From positions 111,001 through 175,000 of the forward strand of contig JADIZR010000004.1 of NCBI GenBank assembly GCA_016704655.1: a stretch of 64,000 nt of DNA, given 5' to 3'. Both the position numbers and the translations under genes were made by a program. Of this stretch, positions 43,804-52,469 are shown piece by piece. This DNA is from Pseudomonadota bacterium (GTDB lineage Bacteria > Pseudomonadota > Gammaproteobacteria > Steroidobacterales > Steroidobacteraceae). How positions within the stretch are numbered: position 1 is the stretch's first letter; each line of letters starts with the position of its first letter. The notes beneath the pieces were generated by a model, which had not been told where the DNA came from, ran no database searches, and saw only the letters and a list, made by a program, of their open reading frames with translations.

Positions 43804-45249
43804 ATGATCAAGCATTTTTTCAGGGCCATTACCGGCAACATCGTCAGCCTGGTCGGCACCCTGCTGATCCTGGTGAGCCTCCTGCTCATCGCCGTGCTGC
43901 TGTTCATGCAGGGCGTGGGCTTCGAGGGCGGTGCCTATCTCGGCATCGTCACCTTCGTCCTGCTGCCGATGGCGTTCCTGTTCGGCCTCGCGCTGGTTCC
44001 GATCGGCTTGTGGTGGCGCAAGCGCACGGATGCGAAGCTCGCTGCGCAGGGCCAGAAGACAGGACACCTGCCCATCTTCGATCTCAATCAGGAACGCACG
44101 CGTGGCGTGCTGATCGGGCTCGTAGCGCTTGCAGTCCCCTTGTTCGCGCTGGCCGCCGGCCTGACCTTCAAGGCCGTCCACTACATGGACTCGGACGAAT
44201 TCTGCGGCATGGCCTGCCACAAGGTCATGGAACCGGAGTACACGGCCTTCCAGCGCTCGCCGCACGCGCGGGTCGGCTGCGCGGGCTGCCACATCGGCCC
44301 GGGCGCGGAATGGTTCGTCAAAGCCAAAATCTCGGGCTCCTGGCAGCTGATCGCCGTGGCCTTCGACCTGTATCCGCGCCCGATCCCGACGCCGGTGCAC
44401 TCGCTGCGTCCGGCCAATGGCACTTGCGAACAGTGCCACTGGCCGACCAAGTTCCTCGGCGACCGGCTCAAGGTCCGCACGCATTACGCGGAGGACGAGG
44501 CCAATACGGAAATGAAGACGGCGCTGATGGTCAAGGTCGGTGGCAAGCAGGCGGGCCAGTCGCAGGGAATCCACTGGCACGTCGACCCCAACCATCAGGT
44601 CCGCTACCGCGCCGACCCGACCCGCGAAATCATGTACGAGGTCGAGTTGACGGACCTGGCCGAGGGGGGCACCAAGACGCTCTTCAATGGCCCCGAGCCG
44701 GCTCCCGAGGGCACGGAATGGCGCACCATGGATTGCGTCGACTGCCACAATCGCGCGTCGCACATCTATCGCAGCCCGGAGTTCGAGGTCGACCTGGCGC
44801 TGGAGGAAGGCCGCATCGACCGCTCCCTGCCCTACATCCGGCGCGAGGGCCTGCGCATCATCACGGCGAAAGAGTATGCGTCACACGCCGAGGCACGCGA
44901 CGGCATTGCGGCCGCCGTGAAGGCGTTCTACGCGCAGAGCTATCCCGACCTTGCTGGCACACCGGCGGTCGAACAGGCCGGCAAGGCGCTCGGCGACGCC
45001 TACGCGTGGAACAATTTCCCGCACATGAAGGTCAAGTGGAACACCTACCCGAACCACGTCGGGCACCAGGAATCGCCAGGCTGCTTCCGCTGTCACGACA
45101 ATAAGCACAAGACGGACGACGGCGCGAAGATCGGCAAGAAGTGCAGCACCTGCCACAACATCGTGGCCGAGGAAGAGAGCGACTCCCCTCTGCTGCAGGA
45201 ACTCGGCCTGCAGGAGGCGCCGCCAGAGCCGGCCGCGGAGCCTACTTGA
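43804..45249 (+). CDS. NapC/NirT-family multiheme cytochrome, ImcH-like
   Basis: This 481-residue inner-membrane cytochrome has three N-terminal helices: residues about 12-35, 48-70 and 102-122. A long periplasmic part follows. Heme sites are an unusual CGMACH (CX3CH, residues 134-139), then CAGCH, CEQCH, CVDCH, CFRCH and CSTCH. The first four resemble the NapC/NirT quinol-oxidising module. Three helices instead of the single NapC helix, and the extended C-terminal hemes, resemble Geobacter ImcH, needed for high-potential extracellular acceptors (ImcH has seven hemes). The assignment is by architecture only. It follows the CbcL-like gene by 177 bases and overlaps a convergent cytochrome gene by eight. 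Confidence 0.8.
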   Translation: MIKHFFRAITGNIVSLVGTLLILVSLLLIAVLLFMQGVGFEGGAYLGIVTFVLLPMAFLFGLALVPIGLWWRKRTDAKLAAQGQKTGHLPIFDLNQERTRGVLIGLVALAVPLFALAAGLTFKAVHYMDSDEFCGMACHKVMEPEYTAFQRSPHARVGCAGCHIGPGAEWFVKAKISGSWQLIAVAFDLYPRPIPTPVHSLRPANGTCEQCHWPTKFLGDRLKVRTHYAEDEANTEMKTALMVKVGGKQAGQSQGIHWHVDPNHQVRYRADPTREIMYEVELTDLAEGGTKTLFNGPEPAPEGTEWRTMDCVDCHNRASHIYRSPEFEVDLALEEGRIDRSLPYIRREGLRIITAKEYASHAEARDGIAAAVKAFYAQSYPDLAGTPAVEQAGKALGDAYAWNNFPHMKVKWNTYPNHVGHQESPGCFRCHDNKHKTDDGAKIGKKCSTCHNIVAEEESDSPLLQELGLQEAPPEPAAEPT

Positions 45250-45550
45250 TCGTTGCGTAATAGGCTGCCAGGTCGGCGACCTGTGCGGCACTGACCTTTT
45301 TCGCCTCCTTGGTCATCTTGGTGCTCTTGGTGCGGGTACCGTTCTGGTATTCCTGCATCGCCTTGGTAAATTTTTCCACGGACATGCCGGTAATGGCCGG
45401 ATAGTCGTCGTCACCCGCGCCGTCGTCTCCATGACAGTCGATGCAGCTCTCTTCCGCCAGCGCTTTGCCCGCGGCAACATCCGCGGCATGAACCGGGGCG
45501 GCAAGCAGGGCCAGGGCAGCCAGCATCGCCGGCAGCAGCGTCGTGTTCAT
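45242..45550 (-). CDS. Monoheme class I cytochrome c
   Basis: This 102-residue periplasmic cytochrome has a signal peptide ending APVHA-ADVA, one heme site CIDCHGDDGAG, a possible axial methionine in ITGMSVEKF or STKM, and the closing helix VADLAAYYATIK. It is of the cytochrome c553/c4-like type. Its stop overlaps the end of the ImcH-like gene on the other strand. A GGAGGA ribosome site precedes ATG 45550. It is a plausible periplasmic carrier for the neighbouring inner-membrane cytochromes. Confidence 0.88.
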   Translation of the reverse strand: MNTTLLPAMLAALALLAAPVHAADVAAGKALAEESCIDCHGDDGAGDDDYPAITGMSVEKFTKAMQEYQNGTRTKSTKMTKEAKKVSAAQVADLAAYYATIK

Positions 45551-45789
45551 CGCGCAAGTCCTCCAGTGGGTCGAGCAGCCTTGAGTGTTCGTCCGGGTTC
45601 AGCTCGCGGCCAGCCCGCGCAGCTCCTGCCGCTACCGGATCACAACATCGTGCGGCGCAACAATTCATGAGGATTTGCGCGTAGCAATGGCTGCGGCCGC
45701 GCAACCACCGAGACGAGCGGGAAGGGAGCGGACGCGGTCGGTGCCTGGCCTGTCCGGACGTGCGGCACTGTGCGATGCTCGCGCGCCTC

Positions 45790-47613
45790 ATGCCACTGCT
45801 CACCCTGCTTCGCGCCGAACTCGCGTTCGGCAGCCACCCCCTCCTCGACCGAGCCGAGTTCAGTCTCGAACCGGGCGAACGCATCGGGCTGATTGGCCGC
45901 AACGGCACCGGCAAGTCGTCGCTGCTGGAAGTGATCGCGGGCCGGATCGCACTCGATGACGGCGAGCTGCAGACGTCCGGTGGAGTGCGCGTGGTATCGA
46001 TCCGTCAGGAACCCGAGCTGCCGGCCGCCCCGAGCCTGCGGGAATCCCTCGCGCTCTGGGCCGAGCTGGACTCGATCGAAGACGACCGTGTGCGTTGGCG
46101 TGTAGACGCTCGCATCGTCGAGTACCTGCATCGCTTCGGACTTGAAGGCACGGCGACCACCGCCGGCCTGTCAGGGGGTGAACGCAAACGTGCCGCGCTG
46201 GCGGGCGCCTTCGCCCTCGAGCCCGACGTGCTGCTGCTGGACGAACCCACGAATCACCTCGACATCGACGGCATCGAACGGCTCGAGGACCTGATCATCG
46301 CCGGCAGCCCGGCGGTCATCGTCGTTACGCACGACCGCTCCTTCCTCGACCGCGTCGCTACCCGCATCGTCGAGCTCGATCGCGGGATGCTGCGTTCGTA
46401 CCCGGGGAACTACGCTGCTTACGAGCGGCGCAAGGCGGAACAACTGGCTGAGGAAGCCGTGCTCAACCGCAAGTTCGACAAGTTCTGGGCGCAGGAAGAA
46501 GTCTGGATCCGCAAGGGCGTCGAGGCGCGACGCACTCGCAACGAAGGCCGCGTCAAGCGCCTGGAGCAGCTGCGGTGCGAGCGCGATTCGAGGCGCGAGC
46601 GGTTGGGCAACGTGAAGCTCAACGTGGATTCCGGCGAGCGCTCGGGCAAGCTGGTCGCTGAATTACGCAACGTCACTAAGGTCTTCGACGGTCGAGCCGT
46701 GGTGCGCGACCTCGACCTGCGCGTGATGCGCGGCGACCGCCTCGGACTCATCGGCCCGAACGGCGCAGGCAAGTCGACGCTGCTCAAGCTCATCCTGGGC
46801 ACGCTGGAACCCGACACCGGCGAAGTCCGGCTCGGCTCGCAGGTCAGCGTCGCCTACTTCGACCAGCTGCGCGCGCAGCTCGATCTCGATGCCACGGTGG
46901 CCGGCACCGTCAGCCCCAACTCCGACTGGGTCGGCGAAGGCGAATCGCGCCGTCACGTCGTGAGCTACCTGGCCGACTTCCTGTTCCCTGCGCAAAGGGC
47001 GGAGTCGCCGGTGCGCATGCTCTCCGGTGGCGAGCGCAACCGGTTGCTGCTGGCACGACTCTTCGCACGGCCGGCCAACGTGCTGGTCATGGACGAACCC
47101 ACCAATGACCTGGACATCGAATCGCTGGAACTGCTGGAGCAGACACTGCAGGACTACTCCGGCACGCTGCTGCTGGTGAGCCACGACCGTACGTTCCTCG
47201 ACAACGTGGTGACCCAGGTGCTTGCGCCGCTGGGCGACGGCCGCTGGCGGGAATACGTGGGCGGCTACAGCGACTGGCTGCGGCAACGGCCGGCAGCGAA
47301 GCCCTCGACCCCGACCTCGTCCGCGCCGCTTCCCGCTGCTGCCCTGGCGGGAGAGGGCAGCAGGAAGCTGCCGGCAAGGATGAGCTACAAGGAAACGCGG
47401 GAGCTGGAGCAGTTGCCGCTGCAGATCGAGGCGCTCGAAGCCGAACAGCGCGCGTTGACGGAGGCGATGAGCGGGCCCGAGTACCACAAGCGAGGCGGCG
47501 AGCAGATGCGCAGGGACGCCACTCGTGCGACGGCAATCGAGCAGGCGCTGGAGGTGGCGTTCGAGCGATGGGCGGAACTCGACGCGAAGAAAAACGCCAG
47601 CGGCCGCGGGTGA
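45790..47613 (+). CDS. uup: ABC-F family ATPase (Uup-like)
   Basis: This soluble protein of about 607 residues has two ABC domains and no membrane segment, so it belongs to the ABC-F ribosome-associated family. Walker A motifs are GRNGTGKSS and GPNGAGKST; signatures are LSGGERKRAAL and LSGGERNRLLL. The inter-domain linker is charged (RRKAEQLAEEAVLNRKFDKF). A C-terminal coiled coil (LEQLPLQIEALEAEQRAL) is typical of Uup. ATG 45790 matches the usual N terminus MPLLTLLRAEL; an upstream in-frame start is less likely. Confidence 0.9.
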   Translation: MPLLTLLRAELAFGSHPLLDRAEFSLEPGERIGLIGRNGTGKSSLLEVIAGRIALDDGELQTSGGVRVVSIRQEPELPAAPSLRESLALWAELDSIEDDRVRWRVDARIVEYLHRFGLEGTATTAGLSGGERKRAALAGAFALEPDVLLLDEPTNHLDIDGIERLEDLIIAGSPAVIVVTHDRSFLDRVATRIVELDRGMLRSYPGNYAAYERRKAEQLAEEAVLNRKFDKFWAQEEVWIRKGVEARRTRNEGRVKRLEQLRCERDSRRERLGNVKLNVDSGERSGKLVAELRNVTKVFDGRAVVRDLDLRVMRGDRLGLIGPNGAGKSTLLKLILGTLEPDTGEVRLGSQVSVAYFDQLRAQLDLDATVAGTVSPNSDWVGEGESRRHVVSYLADFLFPAQRAESPVRMLSGGERNRLLLARLFARPANVLVMDEPTNDLDIESLELLEQTLQDYSGTLLLVSHDRTFLDNVVTQVLAPLGDGRWREYVGGYSDWLRQRPAAKPSTPTSSAPLPAAALAGEGSRKLPARMSYKETRELEQLPLQIEALEAEQRALTEAMSGPEYHKRGGEQMRRDATRATAIEQALEVAFERWAELDAKKNASGRG

Positions 47614-47658
47614 ACCGGCCGTCGGGCACTGGCGCTGGTCGTTGTCAGCGTAGCGCAG

Positions 47659-48675
47659 TCAATGCTGCAGCCACTGCAGCTGCCAGAGATCCTTGCCCGT
47701 CGCCATGAGAATGGGACGCAGCGCGAGCTGCCCGGATTTCCCGAGGCTGCGCTCGAGATAGCGCAACTCCTCGATCTGCGCCTTCACTTCGTCGTCGAGC
47801 GGCGGCTCTTCGAAGCCGCTCTCCCGCAGCATCAGCACGCCCTTGGCGCGCAAGGCGAGTTCGCAGTGCAGGCGCAGGTAACACAGCATGTCCGCGAGAA
47901 TCGGGCCGTCGAACTTGTCCTGCAGCGAGTGCACGTAGCGCCCGGCGTGCGAATCGAGGAATTCGCCGGCATGGATCGTCTCGATCAGCTGCACGTCGGA
48001 ATCGAGGTCCGATTCGAGCCAGTCCCGGAGCGTTCTTTCGCTGTTCTCGAACGCAAAGTAGATCAGCGGCGGCAGCAGCATGAGCACGCCCAGGGTCGCG
48101 AACACCGGACGCACCAGCAGCGTGTTGTAGACGCCGTGCAGGATGACCGCAGCGACCAGTCCGGGCAGGAAGACGCGCAGCCACTTGTCCGGGAAGCGTT
48201 CGGCCTGTGACACCGCGACGATGGCGAAGACCGCAGTGGCGCCGCCGTGCATGATCGCCGTGCCGAAACCGCGGATGACCTGTACCGCAGGATGCGTTTC
48301 CGGTCGCATCATCAGGAAGTACAGGTTCTCGAACAGGGCGAACCCCGTCCCGACGGCGAACCCGTAGATCGCCGCGTCGACGAGCATGCCGATGCGCCGG
48401 GTGCGGATCAGGTAGACGATCAGCGCCGCCTTGAGCGACTCCTCCAGCCACGGCGAAATCCAGCGCGAATACGGCACGTAGCCGATGTCGCTGTGGTCGA
48501 GCAGGAAACCGTTGATCCAGTAGCCGGCGAACGCCGCGAGCATGCCGGCCGCAGCGGCGATGATGATCGCCTTGGCGCGCACGACCTTGAAGCTGTCGAA
48601 ATAGATCAGGGCGCCCAGGAACACGAGTACGGGTAGCAGCGCCATGGTACTGCGCAGGATCCAGTGCAGGATCAT
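47659..48675 (-). CDS. PrsW-like intramembrane metalloprotease
   Basis: This 338-residue polytopic membrane protein has the EExxK-type motif WLEESLKAALIVYL, a second conserved GFAVGTGFALFENLYFL with the catalytic-family glutamate, and HGGATAVFAIVAV with histidine, as in PrsW/CPBP-type intramembrane proteases. A cytoplasmic C-terminal tail of about 120 residues follows. PrsW in Bacillus cleaves an anti-sigma factor. Here an ECF sigma/anti-sigma pair lies 4 kb upstream on the same strand, but a link is only a suggestion. Confidence 0.75.
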   Translation of the reverse strand: MILHWILRSTMALLPVLVFLGALIYFDSFKVVRAKAIIIAAAAGMLAAFAGYWINGFLLDHSDIGYVPYSRWISPWLEESLKAALIVYLIRTRRIGMLVDAAIYGFAVGTGFALFENLYFLMMRPETHPAVQVIRGFGTAIMHGGATAVFAIVAVSQAERFPDKWLRVFLPGLVAAVILHGVYNTLLVRPVFATLGVLMLLPPLIYFAFENSERTLRDWLESDLDSDVQLIETIHAGEFLDSHAGRYVHSLQDKFDGPILADMLCYLRLHCELALRAKGVLMLRESGFEEPPLDDEVKAQIEELRYLERSLGKSGQLALRPILMATGKDLWQLQWLQH

Positions 48676-48705
48676 GCGCGGCGACCCCGAGCCGTGGCCT
48701 GCGGC

Positions 48706-51492
48706 TCAGAGCACCTTGAGCGACAGCATGATCTCATCCTCACCGTGGCCGTCACCTTCGAATCCCCTGGCATAGCCCAGGGACAACATCATCGGCAGTC
48801 GGTTGAGGACGTGCAACTGCAGGTCGAACTGCAGGCCGACATTGAACGCTTCGACTTTGTCGCGCGGGGAATCCGGGTTGGTCACGAGCGCGGTGGTGAA
48901 CAGGGCCGAACGGATCCAGCTGCCATAGAAGCCGGGGCTGCCCAGGGCTTCGAACCGGATCGGGGGCAGGTTCAGCTCGAGCATGCCCTTGACGAAGGAG
49001 CGGCCGCTCAGCGCATCGATCTCGAACCCCGGCATGCTGAGCAGGTCACGATAGCGCTGGGCCTCGCCATTGTCGACGTAGTTGTTGCGGAACCCGCCGA
49101 AGAACGCGTTGGCCAGGGGATCTTCGACGTCGCCCGACGCCACGCCGCCGCCCGTGCGGATCCAGATCGAGGTGTGGTCGAAGGGCAGTGGCCAGCCAAC
49201 GTCGAAGGTGCCGAACACGCTCGGCGTGATGTCGCTTTCGGCATGGTAGGCGTGGGCAAGTACGGACCACAGGATGCCGGTCTCGTCATCGACGCTGCCG
49301 ACGGAGGATCGCGGGAACCGGTAGACCAGCCCGATCTCCGCCTCGCCGAGCTGCAGGCCCGCGGTCCACAGGTAGTGCCTGTAGACCAGCGACGCATGCA
49401 GCCGCTCGTCGGACTCCAGCTCGTCGTCCGGGCTGTAGCTGGCCGTTAGGTTCAGGTTGTCGAAGCCGATCGGGTCGCTGAAGCGCGCGAAGGCGCCGAA
49501 GGCCACCGAGTCCTTGTAGCCCTCGACGATCGGAACCAGCGATTCAAGCGACATCTCGCGCTGCGGATGGTAGGGCGCATCGCGACGGACGCTGGCCTGG
49601 TAATCCACCTGGCTCGGCGGGCCCGCGCCCCACAATTGCACGATGGGGTGCGTGGTGGCGATCGCTTCGCCGAGGAAGCGGATCGCACTGAGGTCCTCGG
49701 TGGGCTGGGGCTCGATCGTTGCCGGCACGAACCCCTCGGCCGCGTAGTGGAAGACGACCAGCCGCTTGTCGTCGAGCTGCATCGGCCTGAAAAAGCCGAC
49801 TTCCGCGTTGCTCAAGGCCTCGAGCTTCTTGGTTGCGAGTTCGTACCGGTAGATGTTAGAGACGCCCGTGTAATACGAGCTGCCGTACAGGTAGCGGCTG
49901 TCTGGCGAAAACGTGAAGCCTTCCGGCAACGCCGTGCCGAGTTCGAATTTGTGCAATGGCGTCGGGTCGCCCGCCAGCAGCTTTTCTGCGCTCATCACGC
50001 GCAGTTGCATCACCTGCACGCCGGAACGTTCGACGTCGGGCGCCGCCATCGACAGGGACACCAGCTTGCCATCCGGCGAGACGTCCAGGTCGAACGGCAC
50101 TTCACCGAATGGGTAGACGTGGAGCGTCTGCCACACCTGGTAGGGATACGGAATGCGCACGACCATCACGAAGCCATTGTTGGTGCGCAGGCCCCACAGC
50201 GAACGGTCCACCGGGTTGTAGGCGAGATCGCCGATACGCGCGGCTGGGAACAGTTCGCGCGTGGCGCCGGTCTTGAGGTCGTACTCGTTGAGGTTGCGGT
50301 AGGTGAGGTTGTCGGTCGTGTAGAACAGCTTCTCGCCCTGCGGATCGTAGCCGAGTGACGACACGCGATACGCAACGGCGCCTTCGATTTCGGCGAGTTC
50401 GGTGACCGCGCCTGTCGCCACGTCGATGCTGACCAGGTGAGGCACGCGGCCGGCGTAGCGAACCGCCGCATACAGCTTAGTCTTGTCCTTGCTCAGGTAC
50501 GAACGCGAGATCGCGCCGAGTCCGCGGCGCGCGATTTCCTTGTATGGCGTGATCGGGTGCTCGCGCACCGCCTTCAGATTGGCCTCCTGGAACTCGTGCT
50601 CCCACCGGATCCAGTCCTGCCAGGCCTCCGACAGCGGCTTGCCGTAAACACGCTCGAAATCGCGCGCATAATAACTTTCGGTGCCATCCGCGCGTCGCAG
50701 CCAGTCGATCAATTTCTCCGGCGTGTACTGCAGCGCGAGGTAACTCATGAAGCGCGTACCGTAGAGATACGCATTCGTTCCAGACTGAAAGTCCACTTCA
50801 GTGCCCTTGGACACGAGACCCAACGGGTCATAGAACGTGGCCTTGTCACGCACCATCGCCCGGAAGACCATTTCGTCAAAGCCACCCTGCGCACGACCGA
50901 GTCCGCCGCCGTACCAAGTCTCCATGAAGACGGCGCTGCCTTCCTGATACCAGCGCGGCGTGGAGGCCCGCGGGTTGGTGAGGTAGTTGTAGAGAATGGT
51001 TTCAGGGTGTTCGGCAGCGGGCGCGACTTTGCCGCCCAGCCAGCGGCGCGCCGTCTTGTCCGCGTCACTCGCCTGGTCGCCGACGACGGTGTGCACCAGC
51101 TCGTGGTTCGACAGCGTGTAGACGCGCTCACCCGGGCTGAAAGTTTCGAACGACAGCACGGGCGGTGCCACGTCGATGAAGATGCGATTGCGGGGCGCGC
51201 CCAGGATTGCTGCCGCGTTGCCGCGGTCGCTGAAGTCCTGCAGCAGGACGGCCACCTTGCCGTCCGGCTGATAGCCGAACAGTCTCTTCTGCGCGTTCAG
51301 GCTGTTCAGAAAACTCTGGGTGACGTAGGGAGCGAGATACGCGCCCGACGGATCGAAGTAGACGACCTGGAGGTCGTCGGTCTCGACGATCCTGAGGTCT
51401 TGTGCAGACGCATGCCCCCAGACGACGGTCGCAATGGCAACCAACGCGATTCGCGCAAGACGCCCCTGCAACCGGCGCGCTATTGTTCTCAT
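48706..51492 (-). CDS. Large exported protein with HExxH peptidase-like and beta-propeller-like domains
   Basis: This exported protein has about 928 residues, with a signal peptide to WGHASA-QD. An N-terminal gluzincin-like domain carries HELVH near residue 132 and a downstream WYQEGSAVFME glutamate, as in zinc peptidases. The middle (about residues 320-620) shows repeated propeller-like blades (KLVSLSMAAPDVE, FTFSPDSRYLYGSSY) as in TolB-type proteins. The last 250 residues look like outer-membrane beta strands and end LSLGYARGFEG...IMLSLKVL. The architecture suggests an envelope protease with surface or periplasmic role. The start at 51492 was chosen at the signal peptide; an in-frame codon at 51531 is less likely. 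Confidence 0.7.
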   Translation of the reverse strand: MRTIARRLQGRLARIALVAIATVVWGHASAQDLRIVETDDLQVVYFDPSGAYLAPYVTQSFLNSLNAQKRLFGYQPDGKVAVLLQDFSDRGNAAAILGAPRNRIFIDVAPPVLSFETFSPGERVYTLSNHELVHTVVGDQASDADKTARRWLGGKVAPAAEHPETILYNYLTNPRASTPRWYQEGSAVFMETWYGGGLGRAQGGFDEMVFRAMVRDKATFYDPLGLVSKGTEVDFQSGTNAYLYGTRFMSYLALQYTPEKLIDWLRRADGTESYYARDFERVYGKPLSEAWQDWIRWEHEFQEANLKAVREHPITPYKEIARRGLGAISRSYLSKDKTKLYAAVRYAGRVPHLVSIDVATGAVTELAEIEGAVAYRVSSLGYDPQGEKLFYTTDNLTYRNLNEYDLKTGATRELFPAARIGDLAYNPVDRSLWGLRTNNGFVMVVRIPYPYQVWQTLHVYPFGEVPFDLDVSPDGKLVSLSMAAPDVERSGVQVMQLRVMSAEKLLAGDPTPLHKFELGTALPEGFTFSPDSRYLYGSSYYTGVSNIYRYELATKKLEALSNAEVGFFRPMQLDDKRLVVFHYAAEGFVPATIEPQPTEDLSAIRFLGEAIATTHPIVQLWGAGPPSQVDYQASVRRDAPYHPQREMSLESLVPIVEGYKDSVAFGAFARFSDPIGFDNLNLTASYSPDDELESDERLHASLVYRHYLWTAGLQLGEAEIGLVYRFPRSSVGSVDDETGILWSVLAHAYHAESDITPSVFGTFDVGWPLPFDHTSIWIRTGGGVASGDVEDPLANAFFGGFRNNYVDNGEAQRYRDLLSMPGFEIDALSGRSFVKGMLELNLPPIRFEALGSPGFYGSWIRSALFTTALVTNPDSPRDKVEAFNVGLQFDLQLHVLNRLPMMLSLGYARGFEGDGHGEDEIMLSLKVL

Positions 51493-51546
51493 GATCGCCG
51501 CCCCCACTGCGAGCCGACCGCGCGCGTCCACCCCGGAAATGGAGAA

Positions 51547-51575
51547 AGCGGACCCTTCCCGAAGAAGGGTCCGCT
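51547..51575 (-). terminator. Terminator after the GAAX-repeat gene
   Basis: AGCGGACCCTTC and GAAGGGTCCGCT form a perfect 12-pair stem with a five-base loop. On the minus strand it is followed by TTTCTCC. It separates the repeat gene from the protease-like gene. Confidence 0.75.
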
Positions 51576-51614
51576 CTCGATCAAGTCACCCCAGCCGAAT
51601 GCGGGGCACCAGGC

Positions 51615-52355
51615 TCAGCGATTCGACGCACCGGAGGCGGCACCCTGAGCAGCGGCCTGCGCGGCACCCGAAGCTGCGCCAGACGCGGCGCCCTTAGCAG
51701 CACCCGACGCGGCACCGGAAGCGGCACCCTGAGCGGCACCCGACGCGGCGCCCTGAGCGGCACCCGACGCGGCACCGGAAGCGGCACCCTGAGCGGCACC
51801 CGACGCGGCGCCCTTAGCAGCACCCGACGCGGCACCGGAAGCGGCACCCTGAGCGGCACCCGACGCGGCGCCCTTAGCAGCACCCGACGCGGCACCGGAA
51901 GCGGCACCCTGAGCGGCGCCCTGAGCGGCGCCCGACGCGGCACCCTGAGCGGCGCCCTGAGCGGCGCCCGACGCGGCACCCTGAGCGGCGCCCGACGCGG
52001 CACCCTGAGCGGCGCCCGACGCGGCACCCTGAGCGGCGCCCGACGCGGCACCCTGAGCGGCGCCCGACGCGGCGCCCGACGCGGCGCCCTGAGCGGCACC
52101 CTGAGCGGCACCCTGAGCGGCGCCCGCCGCACCACTAACTCCGCTCGCGATGTTCACGCCCGACTGCGTCGCCGTCGAATCACCCAGGATCGTCGCGCCA
52201 CCACCGTCCGCACGGAAACGCTTGGCCGGGACGATCGTTCCCGACGCGTCTTCGCTGGCGGGCGGGTAGTCAAGGGCAATCATGCCCACGACGCCGATCA
52301 CGGCGAGCGCGCCGCCGGCGACCCAGAACTTCCGTGAATTCCCTTGATTGGCCAT
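51615..52355 (-). CDS. Membrane-anchored GAAX tetrapeptide-repeat protein
   Basis: This 246-residue protein has an N-terminal transmembrane or signal helix (FWVAGGALAVIGVVGMIAL) and a short ordinary segment to about residue 70. It then has roughly 40 tandem GAAX tetrapeptides, where X is Gln, Ser or Lys. It ends AAAQGAASGASNR. Lys occurs only in the C-terminal part, at a 20- or 40-residue period. The pattern recalls alanine-rich helical or silk-like sequences, but no family is recognised. ATG 52355 has an AGGGGAAGAG ribosome site. It follows the anti-sigma gene by about 115 bases and precedes a strong terminator. Confidence 0.75.
   Translation of the reverse strand: MANQGNSRKFWVAGGALAVIGVVGMIALDYPPASEDASGTIVPAKRFRADGGGATILGDSTATQSGVNIASGVSGAAGAAQGAAQGAAQGAASGAASGAAQGAASGAAQGAASGAAQGAASGAAQGAASGAAQGAAQGAASGAAQGAAQGAASGAASGAAKGAASGAAQGAASGAASGAAKGAASGAAQGAASGAASGAAQGAASGAAQGAASGAASGAAKGAASGAASGAAQAAAQGAASGASNR
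51660..52130. repeat. 12-bp tandem repeat with a 60-bp higher-order unit
   Basis: Twelve-base units coding GAAX fill this stretch. Bases 51781-51840 and 51841-51900 are identical to each other, showing a 60-base higher-order repeat. Variation is mostly at the X codon and at the third base of the Gly/Ala codons. Confidence 0.9.
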
Positions 52356-52469
52356 GAGTCTCTTCCCCTGCAGTAGCCCGAAAGTCCGGGCGTTGTTTGT
52401 TGAACTACAACTTGAAGTACCGCGCTCGCCGCCTAAAGTTGGCGGCGGCCGAAAAAATCAGTGCCCCGA

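Noticed and set aside
51615..52130. Regular short repeats that could look like a CRISPR array
   Set aside because: The units are 12 bases, in frame, with no spacers, and code for GAAX tetrapeptides.
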